Positions 1 to 8,590 of a DNA stretch of 64,000 nt are shown one piece after another. Each line of letters starts with the position of its first letter. Positions within the stretch are counted from its first letter, which is position 1. A program made the translations under genes and the position numbers. The notes under the pieces were generated by a model. That model was not told the origin of the DNA. It was given only the letters and a program-made list of their open reading frames with translations, and did not search any database. The DNA is from Pimelobacter simplex (lineage in GTDB: Bacteria; Actinomycetota; Actinomycetes; Propionibacteriales; Nocardioidaceae). The stretch lies in the NCBI GenBank assembly GCA_016803235.1, contig JADCLI010000012.1, positions 1 through 64,000 on the forward strand, in the 5' to 3' direction.

Positions 1-1
1 C

Positions 2-892
2 CCGCTGACCCTGGTCCCTGCCGGCCGCGCGGCGCTGGGTGACCACTTTGGCGACGGCTACGCCGGCGACGGCGAGGGTCCGGTGCACGAGGTCGAGGTC
101 TCGGCGTTCCGGCTCGGCACCACGACGGTGACCAATGCGGCCTTCGCGGCGTTCGTCGACGCGACCGGGCACCGCACCACCGCCGAGGCCGAGGGCTACT
201 CCGCCGTGTTCCACACCGACGTCGCGGCCACCGTGGGCGACGTCCTCGGCCACTCGCCCGCCACGCCGTGGTGGCTCGGGGTGCGCGGCGCCGACTGGCG
301 CCACCCCGAGGGTCCGCGCTCCGGCATCGAGGACCGCGCCGACCACCCGGTCGTCCACGTCTCGCACGACGACGCCCTCGCGTTCGCGCACTGGGCGGGG
401 CGCCGGCTGCCGACCGAGGCCGAGTGGGAGTACGCCGCCCGCGGCGGCCTCTCCGGCCGGCGCTATCCCTGGGGCGACGAGCTGATGGCCGGCGACGACG
501 GCGAGGAGTGGCAGGTCAACATCTTCCAGGGCAGCTTCCCGGCGACCAACACCGCCGACGACGGTTGGACGACGACGGCTCCGGTGACGGCGTACCGGCC
601 CAACGGGTACGGCCTGCACCAGATGGTCGGCAACGTCTGGGAGTGGTGTGCCGACTGGTTCGACCCGGCGGCCTACGCCACGCGCGCGCAGCGCGATCCC
701 CGCGGTCCTGTGGATGGTACGGTCCGCGTGATGCGCGGGGGCTCGTTCCTGTGCCACGACTCGTACTGCAACCGGTACCGCGTCGCGGCCCGCTCAGCGG
801 CTCCGCCGGACTCCACGGCCTCGAACCTCGGCTTCCGCTGTGCCGCGGACGCCGTGACCGACCGTCCCGTCGACAAGGAGAACCACGCGTGA
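2..892 (+). CDS. Formylglycine-generating enzyme (FGE, SUMF1 family), 5' end outside the window
   Basis: Copper-dependent oxidase family that converts the cysteine of a sulfatase C-x-P-x-R motif into formylglycine in the cytoplasm before export. The frame is open from base 2, so the start lies upstream; 296 residues are visible. Family hallmarks are RLPTEAEWEYAARGG, GNVWEWCADWF and RGGSFLCHDSYCNRYRVAAR. The last holds the two active-site cysteines (about visible residues 251 and 256), and GFRC lies near the end. The stop overlaps the start of the next gene (GTGA at 889-892), and that gene is a sulfatase carrying exactly the target motif. I infer an enzyme-substrate operon. The internal GTG at 83 is unlikely to be the start because the typical N-terminal FGE strand is encoded before it. 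Confidence 0.93.
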   Translation, partial: PLTLVPAGRAALGDHFGDGYAGDGEGPVHEVEVSAFRLGTTTVTNAAFAAFVDATGHRTTAEAEGYSAVFHTDVAATVGDVLGHSPATPWWLGVRGADWRHPEGPRSGIEDRADHPVVHVSHDDALAFAHWAGRRLPTEAEWEYAARGGLSGRRYPWGDELMAGDDGEEWQVNIFQGSFPATNTADDGWTTTAPVTAYRPNGYGLHQMVGNVWEWCADWFDPAAYATRAQRDPRGPVDGTVRVMRGGSFLCHDSYCNRYRVAARSAAPPDSTASNLGFRCAADAVTDRPVDKENHA

Positions 893-2448
893 CTCGCCCC
901 GGCCGCCTCCGCCTGGCCACCGCCGCCGTCCTGAGCGCGAGCGTGCTCGCCGCCTGCTCCGGTGGAGGCGGTGAGGCCGGCGAGCGGCCGCCCGTGGTGA
1001 AGTACGAGCGGCCCGGCGAGCAGCCCTCCGTCGCGGCGCCCACGGCGCAGGACGCCGTGCTCGGCCCCGAGGCGACGCCGTCTCCGGTGGCGTCGCCGGA
1101 GAAGCCCAACCTGCTGATGATCACGATGGACGACGCGGCGATGAAGGACATGGAGTTCATGCCGCACCTCCAGGACGTCATCGCCGGCGAGGGCGTCACC
1201 ATCGCCGACGGCCTGGCGCCGACGCCGATCTGCGTGCCGGCACGGGCCTCGCTCCTCACCGGCCAGTACTCCCGCAACCACGGCGCGGTCACGGTCGGCG
1301 GCGAGGGTGGCGGCTTCAAGGCGTTCGGCGACGAGGACACGATGCCGGTCAGCCTCCAGGAGGCCGGCTACGACACGATGATGGTCGGCAAGTACCTCAA
1401 CGGCTACACGAAGGCCGAGACCCACCACCAGCCGCCGGGCTGGACCGTGTGGCGCCCGACGGTGGACTTCGCGACGTACGACTTCGAGCACCCGCAGCTG
1501 CTGGTCGACGGCGAGATCAAGGAGTACGACACCTACTCGACGACGCTGCTCAGCGACCAGTCGAACGAGCTGATCGCCGACCACGCCGAGGGCGCCGACA
1601 AGGACAAGCCCTGGTACATGTGGGTCAACTACGTGGCCCCGCACCACGGCAGCCCCCACGAGAGCGACGACCCGGACGGCATCTCCACGACGGTCCCCGA
1701 CAAGGTCGACCGCGACAAGTTCAAGGACCTCGACCTCGACACGACGCCCGAGATGTTCGAGGCCGACCCCACCGACAAGGCCCTGGTCCGCAACGCGCGC
1801 CAGAAGTGGTCGAAGAAGCGTCGCGCCGGGTTGCGCGAGGAGCGCCAGCAGCGGGTCGAGGCACTGCAGGCCGTCGACCGCGCCATCGCCCGCACGGTCG
1901 AGACGCTGGAGGAGACCGGGCAGCTCGACAACACCTACGTCGTGGTGACCTCCGACAACGGTTTCCTCGTCGGCGAGCACAACCTCAACGGCAAGCTCTG
2001 GTACTTCCGCGACTCCATCAACATCCCGATGTTCATCCGGGGCCCCGGCCTGCCCGCCGGTACGACGACCCACGCGCCGGTCACCAACGCCGACTGGGCG
2101 CCGACCTTCGCCGCGCTCGCGGGCACCACGCTCGACCGCGACGCCGACGGCGTCGACGTGATGCCGTGGCTCGACAGCGACGCGACCCGCCGGGTCGTCC
2201 CGATCTCCGGCTGGCCGGTCAAGGGCGGGCTCGACCCGTTCTACACGGGCGTGATCGTGGGGCCGTGGACCTACGTCCGCGGGCGCAAGGGGCGCGGCGA
2301 GCTCTACTACACGAAGAACGACCAGTACCAGCTCTACAACCTCTACGGGGACCCCCGCTACCGCGAGGTGCGCAAGCAGCTGCGCGACCTGTGGGAGGAG
2401 ACGAAGGACTGTGCCGGGGCGAGCTGCCCGCGGACGTTCATGAAGTAG
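889..2448 (+). CDS. Sulfatase family lipoprotein with C-x-P-x-R formylglycine motif
   Basis: Predicted 519-residue exported hydrolase of the alkaline phosphatase/sulfatase superfamily. A lipoprotein signal ends at LAAC (Cys23). The metal-binding MDD lies near residue 80, the modification motif CVPARASLLTGQY starts at Cys115, and SDNGFLVGEHNLNGK with the following H/K region is typical of N-acetylglucosamine-6-sulfatase-like enzymes. The substrate cannot be read from sequence; sulfated sugars are the usual choice. The GTG start overlaps the FGE stop by four bases, so the pair should be translated together. Maturation would occur in the cytoplasm and the modified protein would then be lipid-anchored outside. 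There is no clear terminator in the 45 bases that follow. Confidence 0.92.
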   Translation: MTRPGRLRLATAAVLSASVLAACSGGGGEAGERPPVVKYERPGEQPSVAAPTAQDAVLGPEATPSPVASPEKPNLLMITMDDAAMKDMEFMPHLQDVIAGEGVTIADGLAPTPICVPARASLLTGQYSRNHGAVTVGGEGGGFKAFGDEDTMPVSLQEAGYDTMMVGKYLNGYTKAETHHQPPGWTVWRPTVDFATYDFEHPQLLVDGEIKEYDTYSTTLLSDQSNELIADHAEGADKDKPWYMWVNYVAPHHGSPHESDDPDGISTTVPDKVDRDKFKDLDLDTTPEMFEADPTDKALVRNARQKWSKKRRAGLREERQQRVEALQAVDRAIARTVETLEETGQLDNTYVVVTSDNGFLVGEHNLNGKLWYFRDSINIPMFIRGPGLPAGTTTHAPVTNADWAPTFAALAGTTLDRDADGVDVMPWLDSDATRRVVPISGWPVKGGLDPFYTGVIVGPWTYVRGRKGRGELYYTKNDQYQLYNLYGDPRYREVRKQLRDLWEETKDCAGASCPRTFMK

Positions 2449-2479
2449 CGCGCCGCCCGGGATCCGAGCACCCGACCGG

Positions 2480-2494
2480 TAGCGTTGCGTCCCG
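2480..2494 (+). promoter_or_regulatory. -10 box of a leaderless promoter (CBS protein gene)
   Basis: TAGCGT at 2480-2485 lies eight bases before the GTG at 2494. This spacing places the transcript start at or next to the start codon and decides GTG 2494 over the TTG at 2485. Confidence 0.55.
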
Positions 2495-3753
2495 TGAGCA
2501 CCACCCCCACCCGCGTGTTCGCGGCCAGGCTGGTCGGGCTCCCGATCTTCGACCCCCAGGGCGACCAGGTCGGGAAGGTCCGCGACCTGGTCGTGACGCT
2601 GCGCACCGAGGGGACCCAGCCGCGGGTGCTGGGGATGGTCGCCGAGGTGTTCGGCCGGCGTCGGATCTTCGTGCCGATGACCCGGGTGACCAACATCGAC
2701 AGCGGCCACGTCTACACGACCGGCCTGCTCAACATGCGCCGCTTCGAGCAGCGCTCGACCGAGACCCTGGTCATCGGCCAGATGCTCGACCGGACCGTCA
2801 CGATCAAGGACAGCGGCGTCACCGGGACGGTGTACGACGTCGCGATGGAGCCCGCCCGCACCCGCGACTGGGTGCTGTCGCGCGTCGCCGTGCGCGAGCC
2901 GTCGAAGGGCTTCCGCCGCCGCGGCCAGTCCCACGTGGTCGAGTGGCGCGACGTGGTCGGCCTGAGCCGCACCGACGACCGACAGGGCGCCACCCACCTG
3001 GTCGCGGCCCTCAACGAGATGCGGCCCGCCGACGCGGCGAGCATCCTGCACGACCTGCCGCCCGAGCGTCGCACCGCGGTCGCCCTCGCGCTCGACGACG
3101 AGCGGCTCGCCGACGTCCTCGAGGAGCTGCCCGAGGACGACCAGGTCGAGATCCTCAAGGGCCTCGACTCCGAGCGCGCGGCCGACGTCCTCGAGGAGAT
3201 GTCCCCCGACGACGCGGCCGACCTGGTCAGCGACCTGCCGCCGGAGACGGCCGAGATCCTGCTCGGGCTGATGGAGCCCGAGGAGGCCGAGGACGTGCGA
3301 CGCCTGATGTCGTACGTCGAGAACACCGCGGGCGCGATGATGACCTCCGAGCCCGTGATCCTGGGCCCGGACGCGACCATCGCCGACGCGCTCGCCCACG
3401 TCCGCAACCCCGACCTGACGCCCGCGCTGGCCGCCCTGGTCTACGTGTGCCGGCCGCCGCTGGAGACGCCCACCGGCAAGCTGCTCGGCGTCGCCCACAT
3501 CCAGCGGCTGCTCCGCGAGCCCCCCTCGACGCTGGTCGCGGGCGCGCTCGACGACTCGATGGAGTGGCTGCGCCCCGAGGCGACGATCGACGAGGTGGCG
3601 GCGCACCTGGCGACGTACAACCTCGTCGCGGCGCCCGTCGTCGACGAGGACCGCCGCCTGATCGGCGCGGTCACCGTCGACGACCTCCTCGACCACATGC
3701 TCCCGGCCAACTGGCGCGAGCGTGCCCGTCAGCGCGGAGCCGGGACCCGATGA
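2494..3753 (+). CDS. PRC-barrel / MgtE N-domain / CBS domain protein
   Basis: Soluble 419-residue protein. A PRC-barrel-like domain (GLPIFDPQGDQVGKVRDLVV) covers about the first 140 residues. A helical MgtE N-terminal superhelix with repeated DVLEELPEDD / DVLEEMSPDD / DLPPE units follows, and then a CBS pair ending in VTVDDLLDHMLPANW. There are no membrane segments, so it lacks the MgtE channel. Proteins of this build are common next to DUF1003 genes in Actinobacteria and are usually labelled magnesium-transporter-like; a regulatory Mg2+ or nucleotide sensing role is an inference. The stop overlaps the DUF1003 start (ATGA). The start is set by the upstream -10 box. Confidence 0.85.
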   Translation: MSTTPTRVFAARLVGLPIFDPQGDQVGKVRDLVVTLRTEGTQPRVLGMVAEVFGRRRIFVPMTRVTNIDSGHVYTTGLLNMRRFEQRSTETLVIGQMLDRTVTIKDSGVTGTVYDVAMEPARTRDWVLSRVAVREPSKGFRRRGQSHVVEWRDVVGLSRTDDRQGATHLVAALNEMRPADAASILHDLPPERRTAVALALDDERLADVLEELPEDDQVEILKGLDSERAADVLEEMSPDDAADLVSDLPPETAEILLGLMEPEEAEDVRRLMSYVENTAGAMMTSEPVILGPDATIADALAHVRNPDLTPALAALVYVCRPPLETPTGKLLGVAHIQRLLREPPSTLVAGALDDSMEWLRPEATIDEVAAHLATYNLVAAPVVDEDRRLIGAVTVDDLLDHMLPANWRERARQRGAGTR

Positions 3754-4295
3754 GCGACACCCGCCGCACCGGGGAGCGGCTCGACACGCCCCGGGAGGAG
3801 CGCCGCCAGCTGGTGCGGCGGCCGTCGTACAACGCCGACTCCTTCGGCGTCTTCGCCGAGCAGTTCGCGCGGTTCATGGGCACTGCGACCTTCCTCATCT
3901 ACATGACGCTCTTCGTCGCCGTGTGGATCTGCTGGAACGTCCTGGCGCCCGATGACCTGCGGTTCGACCCCTTCCCGTTCATCTTCCTGACCCTGATGCT
4001 GAGCCTGCAGGCGTCGTACGCCGCCCCGCTCATCCTGCTCGCACAGAACCGACAGGAGGCCCGCGACCGGGTGATCGCCGAGCAGGACCGGCAGGCGGAC
4101 GCCCGGGCGCACGCCGACATGGAGTTCCTGGCCCGCGAGGTCGCGTCACTGCGGATGGCGGTCGGCGAGGTCGCCACCCGCGACTTCCTGCGCTCCGAGC
4201 TGCGGTCGCTGCTGTCCGACCTCGACGAGCGCGCCGACGAGCGTGCGCAGTCTCACGAGGACGGCGCCGACGGAGACGCTCCGGGCGCTCCGTAG
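3750..4295 (+). CDS. DUF1003 domain membrane protein
   Basis: 181-residue protein with two predicted membrane helices (about residues 46-68 and 73-93), containing the DUF1003 pattern FPFIFLTLMLSLQASYAAPLIL. A cytosolic, charged, probably coiled C-terminal half follows (QNRQEARDRVIAEQDRQ onward). Function is unknown. It is translationally coupled to the CBS/MgtE-N gene through a four-base ATGA overlap, which suggests a membrane partner for that soluble protein. Its stop codon TAG is the first half of the TAGACT -10 box used by the following mrp gene. Confidence 0.85.
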   Translation: MSDTRRTGERLDTPREERRQLVRRPSYNADSFGVFAEQFARFMGTATFLIYMTLFVAVWICWNVLAPDDLRFDPFPFIFLTLMLSLQASYAAPLILLAQNRQEARDRVIAEQDRQADARAHADMEFLAREVASLRMAVGEVATRDFLRSELRSLLSDLDERADERAQSHEDGADGDAPGAP

Positions 4296-4306
4296 ACTCA
4301 GGGGTT

Positions 4307-5488
4307 GTGACTACCACGCAGTCCCCGTCCGTCGAGCAGGTCATGACCGCGCTCAGCAAGGTCAACGACCCCGAGATCAAGCGACCCATCACCGAGCTGG
4401 GGATGGTCGAGGGCGTGGACATCGCGGCCGGCGACGGCGGCTCGGTCGTCACCGTCAAGGCGCTGCTGACCGTGGCGGGCTGCCCGCTCAAGGACACCAT
4501 CAACCGCGACGTCTCGGCCGCCGTGGCCGCGCTCCCCGGCGTGACCCGGGTCGAGGTCGAGCTCGGCGTGATGACCGCCGAGCAGCGCTCGGGCCTGCAC
4601 GAGACGCTGCGCGGCGGCGCGGCGCAGCGCGAGATCCCGTTCGCGCAGCCCGGCTCGCTGACCAAGGTGTTCGCCATCGCGTCCGGCAAGGGCGGCGTCG
4701 GCAAGTCGTCGCTGACCGCCAACCTGGCGATCGCGCTGGCGCAGGCCGGCCGCAAGGTCGGTCTCGTCGACGCCGACATCTACGGCCACTCGATCCCGGC
4801 GATGCTCGGCGTCGCCGACGCGCGGCCCACCCAGGTCGACGACCTGATCATGCCGGTGCCGACGCCGTCCGGCGTCTCGGTCATCTCGATCGGCATGCTC
4901 AAGCCGCGCCGCGACCAGGTGGTCGCGTGGCGCGGGCCGATGCTCGACCGGGCGCTCGTGCAGATGCTCGCCGACGTCTACTGGGGCGACCTCGACGTCC
5001 TCCTCCTCGACCTGCCCCCGGGCACCGGCGACATCGCGATCTCGCTCGGCCAGCACCTGCCCGGCGCCGAAGTGGTCGTGGTGACGACCCCGCAGGAGGC
5101 TGCCGCCGAGGTGGCCGAGCGCGCCGGCACGATGGCCTCGATGATGCACCAGCGCGTCGTCGGCGTCGTCGAGAACATGAGCTACCTGCCCTGCCCCCAC
5201 TGCACCCCCGAGGGCAAGGAGCACCGGCTGGAGATCTTCGGCACCGGTGGCGGCGAGCGCGTGGCGGCGACGCTGTCCCAGCGCTTCGGCTACGACGTGC
5301 CGCTGCTCGGCGAGGTCCCCCTCGACGTCGCGCTGCGCGAGGGCGGCGACTCCGGCAAGCCGATCGTCGAGTCCGACCCGACCTCCCCCGCCGCCGCCGC
5401 GCTGCGCGCGGTGGCCGAGCGGCTGGGCGGACGCGGCCGCGGACTGGCCGGCATGCAGCTGGGACTCACCCCGACCAGTAAGTTCTGA
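4307..5488 (+). CDS. mrp: Mrp/ApbC family iron-sulfur carrier ATPase
   Basis: 393-residue P-loop protein for Fe-S cluster binding and delivery. An N-terminal MIP18-like (DUF59) domain covers about residues 8-85. The deviant Walker A GKGGVGKSS starts at residue 127, LVDADIYGHS contains the Walker A' aspartate, LDLPPGTGDI is the switch II segment, and the cluster-bridging CPHC has cysteines at 296 and 299. Length and order match the family. The GTG start is preceded by TAGACT (4293-4298) with eight bases between, predicting a leaderless transcript independent of the upstream pair. Confidence 0.93.
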   Translation: MTTTQSPSVEQVMTALSKVNDPEIKRPITELGMVEGVDIAAGDGGSVVTVKALLTVAGCPLKDTINRDVSAAVAALPGVTRVEVELGVMTAEQRSGLHETLRGGAAQREIPFAQPGSLTKVFAIASGKGGVGKSSLTANLAIALAQAGRKVGLVDADIYGHSIPAMLGVADARPTQVDDLIMPVPTPSGVSVISIGMLKPRRDQVVAWRGPMLDRALVQMLADVYWGDLDVLLLDLPPGTGDIAISLGQHLPGAEVVVVTTPQEAAAEVAERAGTMASMMHQRVVGVVENMSYLPCPHCTPEGKEHRLEIFGTGGGERVAATLSQRFGYDVPLLGEVPLDVALREGGDSGKPIVESDPTSPAAAALRAVAERLGGRGRGLAGMQLGLTPTSKF

Positions 5489-5524
5489 CCCGCACGGCTA
5501 CGACGGCGAAGGAGCGGCTGGCGG

Positions 5525-5878
5525 GTGTTCGGGATCGGATTCGGCGAGTTCGTCGTCATCGCCTTCCTGGCCGTTCTCGTTTTCGGCCCTGACAAGCTCC
5601 CGGACCTGGCCCGGCAGGCCGGCCGGCTGGCGCGCGAGCTGCGCAAGTTCGCCACCAACGCCCGCGACGAGCTGCGGGCCGAGCTGGGCCCCGAGTACGC
5701 CGACCTCGAGCTCACCGACCTCGACCCGCGCGCGATCGTCCGCAAGCACATCGCCGAGGCGATGGCCGAGCTCGACGACCTCGAGGACACCATCCGCAAC
5801 GCCGGCCAGGACGACCCCGCGCCGGTGCGGGTGCTCGAGCCCGGGGAGCTGCCGCCGTACGACCTCGAGGCCACCTGA
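5525..5878 (+). CDS. tatB: Sec-independent protein translocase TatB
   Basis: 117-residue twin-arginine translocase subunit. The N-terminal membrane helix (about residues 6-21) is followed by the conserved hinge FGPDKLPDLARQAGRLARELRKF and an amphipathic helix with an acidic tail. The GTG start precedes MFGIGFGEF, as in TatB proteins. The gene lies 36 bases after mrp, a common actinobacterial neighbour. Likely client proteins in this window include the RR-signal amidase at 22452. TatA is distinguished by its shorter tail, so TatB is the better call. Confidence 0.9.
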   Translation: MFGIGFGEFVVIAFLAVLVFGPDKLPDLARQAGRLARELRKFATNARDELRAELGPEYADLELTDLDPRAIVRKHIAEAMAELDDLEDTIRNAGQDDPAPVRVLEPGELPPYDLEAT

Positions 5879-5926
5879 CCCGAGGCCTTCCGAGGGACGA
5901 GGAAGGGCCCGGCCCAGGCAGGCGGA

Positions 5927-5982
5927 TCGAGTAGGCGCGCGCCCGCGAGCATGCGAGCGGAAGCGACCGCCGTATCGAGATC
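5927..5982. repeat. Degenerate half copy of the composite intergenic repeat
   Basis: Begins TCGAGTAG and ends GTATCGAGA, with CGAG/GAGCG/AAGCG blocks between. These are the same landmarks, in the same order, as the right half of the element at 9815-9976 read on the minus strand. It lies in the 131-base gap between tatB and the opposing gene. The rest of the gap contains a weak CCTTCC/GGAAGG inverted repeat near 5888-5906 that may terminate tatB. Confidence 0.5.
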
Positions 5983-6009
5983 CAGCCCCGTTCACAGAAC
6001 AGTCGGCCA

Positions 6010-6540
6010 TCACGCCCGTGACTGTGCCGCAGCCAGGGCGCTGAACGCGACCAGCACGGTTCCCCGCGCTCCAGCGAGCTCGCAGAAGTCGGCGCCGACC
6101 CGGCGCAGCACGCCCTCGTGGCGGGTGCCGTCGCGCAGGTGGAGCAGGCACCGGTCCCCGGCCTCGGCGATCCGGCGCAGCGCCGAGGCCAGGCCGAGCC
6201 GGGCGAGCGGGGACCAGGCCAGCTCGGGCACCGAGCGCTCCGAGGCGCCGTCCACCGTCGCCACGGCGGGCAGGACGACGACCCAGTCGTGGTCGCCGGC
6301 CGCCACGAGGAGCCAGCCGTCCGCGACCCGCGCCACCGTGCCGGCGACGGGTCCGACGCCGAGCACGTGGACGGTGACCTGCCGGCCGACGCTCGCCATC
6401 AGCCGGCCACCGAGGGTGACCTGCTGGTACTCCGCCCGGGTGCGGTCGGCCAGCTCGACGTCGCGCTCGGCGGCGTAGAGCGCGCTCGCCTGGTCCTCGA
6501 GGTCGTCGAACAGCGCGAACAGCTCGTCCTCCCAGCCCAT
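6010..6540 (-). CDS. Hypothetical protein (actinobacterial, two-part beta-rich)
   Basis: Predicted 176-residue cytosolic protein that I do not recognise as a named family. The N-terminus MGWEDELFALFDDLEDQASAL is an acidic helix. Two beta-rich repeats follow: VTLGGRLMASVGRQVTVHVLGVGPVAGTVARVADGWLLVAA and, later, DRCLLHLRDGTRHEGVLRRVGADFCEL. Both resemble small SH3-like or Sm-like barrels. The start at 6540 is preferred over 6639 because the acidic helix begins there and the upstream extension is low in coding character. It is transcribed away from the LysM gene. Confidence 0.7.
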   Translation of the reverse strand: MGWEDELFALFDDLEDQASALYAAERDVELADRTRAEYQQVTLGGRLMASVGRQVTVHVLGVGPVAGTVARVADGWLLVAAGDHDWVVVLPAVATVDGASERSVPELAWSPLARLGLASALRRIAEAGDRCLLHLRDGTRHEGVLRRVGADFCELAGARGTVLVAFSALAAAQSRA

Positions 6541-6654
6541 GGGCACCACCCTCGCACGCCGCTCGTCCACAGGAGCCGCAACCGAACGGTTGACACCGCG
6601 CATTGATCGACTCATCCTGATGCAAACGCAAGCAAACACAAAGGTTTTCTCGGG
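6541..6654. promoter_or_regulatory. Divergent intergenic region with GCAAAC direct repeats
   Basis: A short AT-richer patch precedes the LysM gene. GCAAAC occurs at 6622-6627 and again at 6632-6637, exactly one helical turn apart, on the same face. This is the geometry of head-to-tail operators such as those of BldC-like MerR-fold regulators. The assignment is only a suggestion. Confidence 0.35.
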
Positions 6655-7287
6655 ATGGATCGTGTTCTTGCCGGCCGGGCGCGCGTGCGCGCCGCCCTGC
6701 TCTGGCTCACCGTCACCGCCGCGCTGACCGGGCTCGGCACGCTGACGGCGCCCGCGGTCCAGGCCCTGGCGCAGCGGCCCGGGCCGACGTTCGTCGACGC
6801 GCTGGTGCAGGCTTGTGCGGTCGCCGCCCTCGTCGCCGGGGTGCTGCTCTGGCTGGCCACCACCGAGGTGGTGACATGCGTGCTGCGCTCAGGGGGCCTG
6901 CCGTCGCGGCGCGCGGCCGGCCCGGTCCGGCTCGCCCTGCTCGCCGCCTGCGGTGCCGGGGTGCTCGCCACCGCCGCGCCCGCCCACGCCGGCGACGGCG
7001 GCGCACCCGTCGGCGCGGGCACCCCGCTGCGCGCCGAGGCGCTCGCCGGACTCCCCCTTCCCGACCGCGCGACCGCGTCCCGGCCCCGGGAGGTGGTCGC
7101 CACCGCGGTGGTGGTGCGCCCGGGCGACTCGCTGTGGACCATCGCCGCCCGCCGGCTCGGGCCGACGGCGTCGCCGGCCGATGTGGCGTCGTACTGGCTG
7201 CGGGTGCGGGCGCTCAACGCCGCCGCCCTCGGCCCCGATCCCGACCTCATCCAGCCCGGGCAGACGCTCCGGCTGCCACCCGCCTGA
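6655..7287 (+). CDS. LysM domain membrane/cell-wall protein
   Basis: 210-residue protein with two predicted membrane segments (about residues 14-36 and 49-70) and a third hydrophobic stretch near residues 90-108. A C-terminal LysM domain follows (VVRPGDSLWTIAARRLGP to DLIQPGQTLRLPP), which binds peptidoglycan. The C-terminal placement fits an external, wall-binding tail. It is followed after 25 bases by an Rv3235-like gene with a good ribosome binding site. The secA-proximal LysM/Rv3235 pair is a recurring actinobacterial arrangement, but its function is not established. Confidence 0.85.
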   Translation: MDRVLAGRARVRAALLWLTVTAALTGLGTLTAPAVQALAQRPGPTFVDALVQACAVAALVAGVLLWLATTEVVTCVLRSGGLPSRRAAGPVRLALLAACGAGVLATAAPAHAGDGGAPVGAGTPLRAEALAGLPLPDRATASRPREVVATAVVVRPGDSLWTIAARRLGPTASPADVASYWLRVRALNAAALGPDPDLIQPGQTLRLPPA

Positions 7288-7312
7288 CCGCTCCGTCCAC
7301 CCAGGAGGAACC

Positions 7313-7837
7313 ATGTCCGCAGTCCCGCACGAGCTCATCGGCCTCCGGGTCCGCGTCCCGGTCACCCCCGCCCAGGGCACGCTCGCCCTCGCCCTCCTGC
7401 CCCGCCAGTCGCCACCGCGATCGCCCGGTCGCGACCGGCCACGCCCTCCGGTGCGACCGGGCGCCGTCGTCGTCCCCATCGACCAGCGCCTGCGCCACGC
7501 GATCGAGGAGTGGACGCACCGCTTCGTCCAAGCGGCGGTCGAGATCGTCGGCGGCGACCGCCCGGTGTCCCAGCTGGTGCGCTGGACCACCCGCGACGTG
7601 TACGCCGACCTCCATCGTCGCGCCCTCCTGGTCGCCCGGGCCGGGGGTCACCAGCCGGGGCTGGCCCGGGTTCAGCCGGTCCGGCCGCGGGTGCAGAGCG
7701 TGCACGCGTGCTTCATCACCGACGACGTCGTCGAGTGCGGCGTGCACGTGCGCCACGGCGAGCGGTCGCGTGCGGTCGCGGCCCGGTTCGAGAGGTCCGA
7801 CCAGCGGTGGATCTGCACCGCACTCGACTTCTCGTGA
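7313..7837 (+). CDS. Rv3235 family protein
   Basis: 174-residue protein matching the actinobacterial Rv3235-like family: a variable proline-rich N-terminus followed by a folded domain. That domain contains IDQRLRHAIEEWTHRFVQAAVEIVGGDRPVSQLVRWTTRDVYADL and ends in ERSDQRWICTALDF. GGAGGAACC directly precedes the ATG. Function is unknown; neighbours in many genomes are LysM and secA, as here, suggesting a cell-envelope or export-related role. It converges on the lipoprotein gene with 13 bases between the stops. Confidence 0.8.
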   Translation: MSAVPHELIGLRVRVPVTPAQGTLALALLPRQSPPRSPGRDRPRPPVRPGAVVVPIDQRLRHAIEEWTHRFVQAAVEIVGGDRPVSQLVRWTTRDVYADLHRRALLVARAGGHQPGLARVQPVRPRVQSVHACFITDDVVECGVHVRHGERSRAVAARFERSDQRWICTALDFS

Positions 7838-7850
7838 CCCGCCGGGTCCG

Positions 7851-8564
7851 TCACCGCTCGAAGAGCTCGCCCCACGGGAGGGTCTCGCGGACGTCCGGCA
7901 CCTCGACGACGATGTCGGCCCCGTAGTCGCGGTAGCGCACCGTCAGGTCCGGCGCCTCGATGACCAGCGGCAGCGGGGCTCCGGCCCGCGGCACGCGGAC
8001 CTCGACCCCACTCGGGTACCGGTAGGCAACCGTCGCCACGCCGTCGACCGTCCGCTCCTCCCCGAGGACGGGCTCGCCGTGGCCGCCCTCCGCGCCGCCG
8101 CCGACCAACGAGAACCGCACGCTGCGGTCCATCCAGCGCAGCACCTCGACCATCTCGACGCCGCGTGCTGAGGTGATCCACCGGTCCCCGACGTGAGCGA
8201 GCACGGCGGTCAGGTCCGGCGGCAGGCCGGCCATCTCGCCGAACCGGACGTAGGTGGTGCCGCTGCCGTTCAGGATCGCCTCGAGGCCCGCGAGCTGGCC
8301 TCGACCCGAGTAGCGCGACGGGCCACCCGCCTTCATCCGCAACCTGACCGTGGTGCCATCCGTCGACCAGTCGATCGCCGCGCGATATGTCGACTCCCGG
8401 GCGAACGCTTCTGTGGTCGCCTTCTCCAGCTCCTGCGCCGACAGCGCGCCGTTGTGCTGCTTCGCCGGTCGCCCCCCGCGCTCGTCGCCCGACGCGCCAC
8501 CCCCGCATCCGACGAGCAGCAGACCCACGAGCAACAGCACACCCCACCGGGTCCCCATGACCAT
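7851..8564 (-). CDS. Putative lipoprotein (LppX/LprG-like)
   Basis: 237-residue exported protein with a lipobox LLVGC (Cys20 counting from the first Met, Cys18 from the second ATG at 8558). The mature part has long beta strands with motifs such as TTYVRFGEMAG and VDGVATVAYRYPSGVEVRVP. These resemble the LppX/LprAFG half-barrel lipid-carrier fold seen in Actinobacteria, but the similarity is by pattern only. It diverges from the SGNH hydrolase gene, and the CRP-like box at 8591 lies between them. Confidence 0.75.
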   Translation of the reverse strand: MVMGTRWGVLLLVGLLLVGCGGGASGDERGGRPAKQHNGALSAQELEKATTEAFARESTYRAAIDWSTDGTTVRLRMKAGGPSRYSGRGQLAGLEAILNGSGTTYVRFGEMAGLPPDLTAVLAHVGDRWITSARGVEMVEVLRWMDRSVRFSLVGGGAEGGHGEPVLGEERTVDGVATVAYRYPSGVEVRVPRAGAPLPLVIEAPDLTVRYRDYGADIVVEVPDVRETLPWGELFER

Positions 8565-8590
8565 GGACCGAAGGCTAGCCCTTTCCAGCC

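Noticed and set aside
673..3696. Long minus-strand reading frame opposite the sulfatase and CBS genes
   Set aside because: It is low-complexity Arg/Val/Gly-rich and antisense to well-supported genes; a codon shadow in high-GC DNA.
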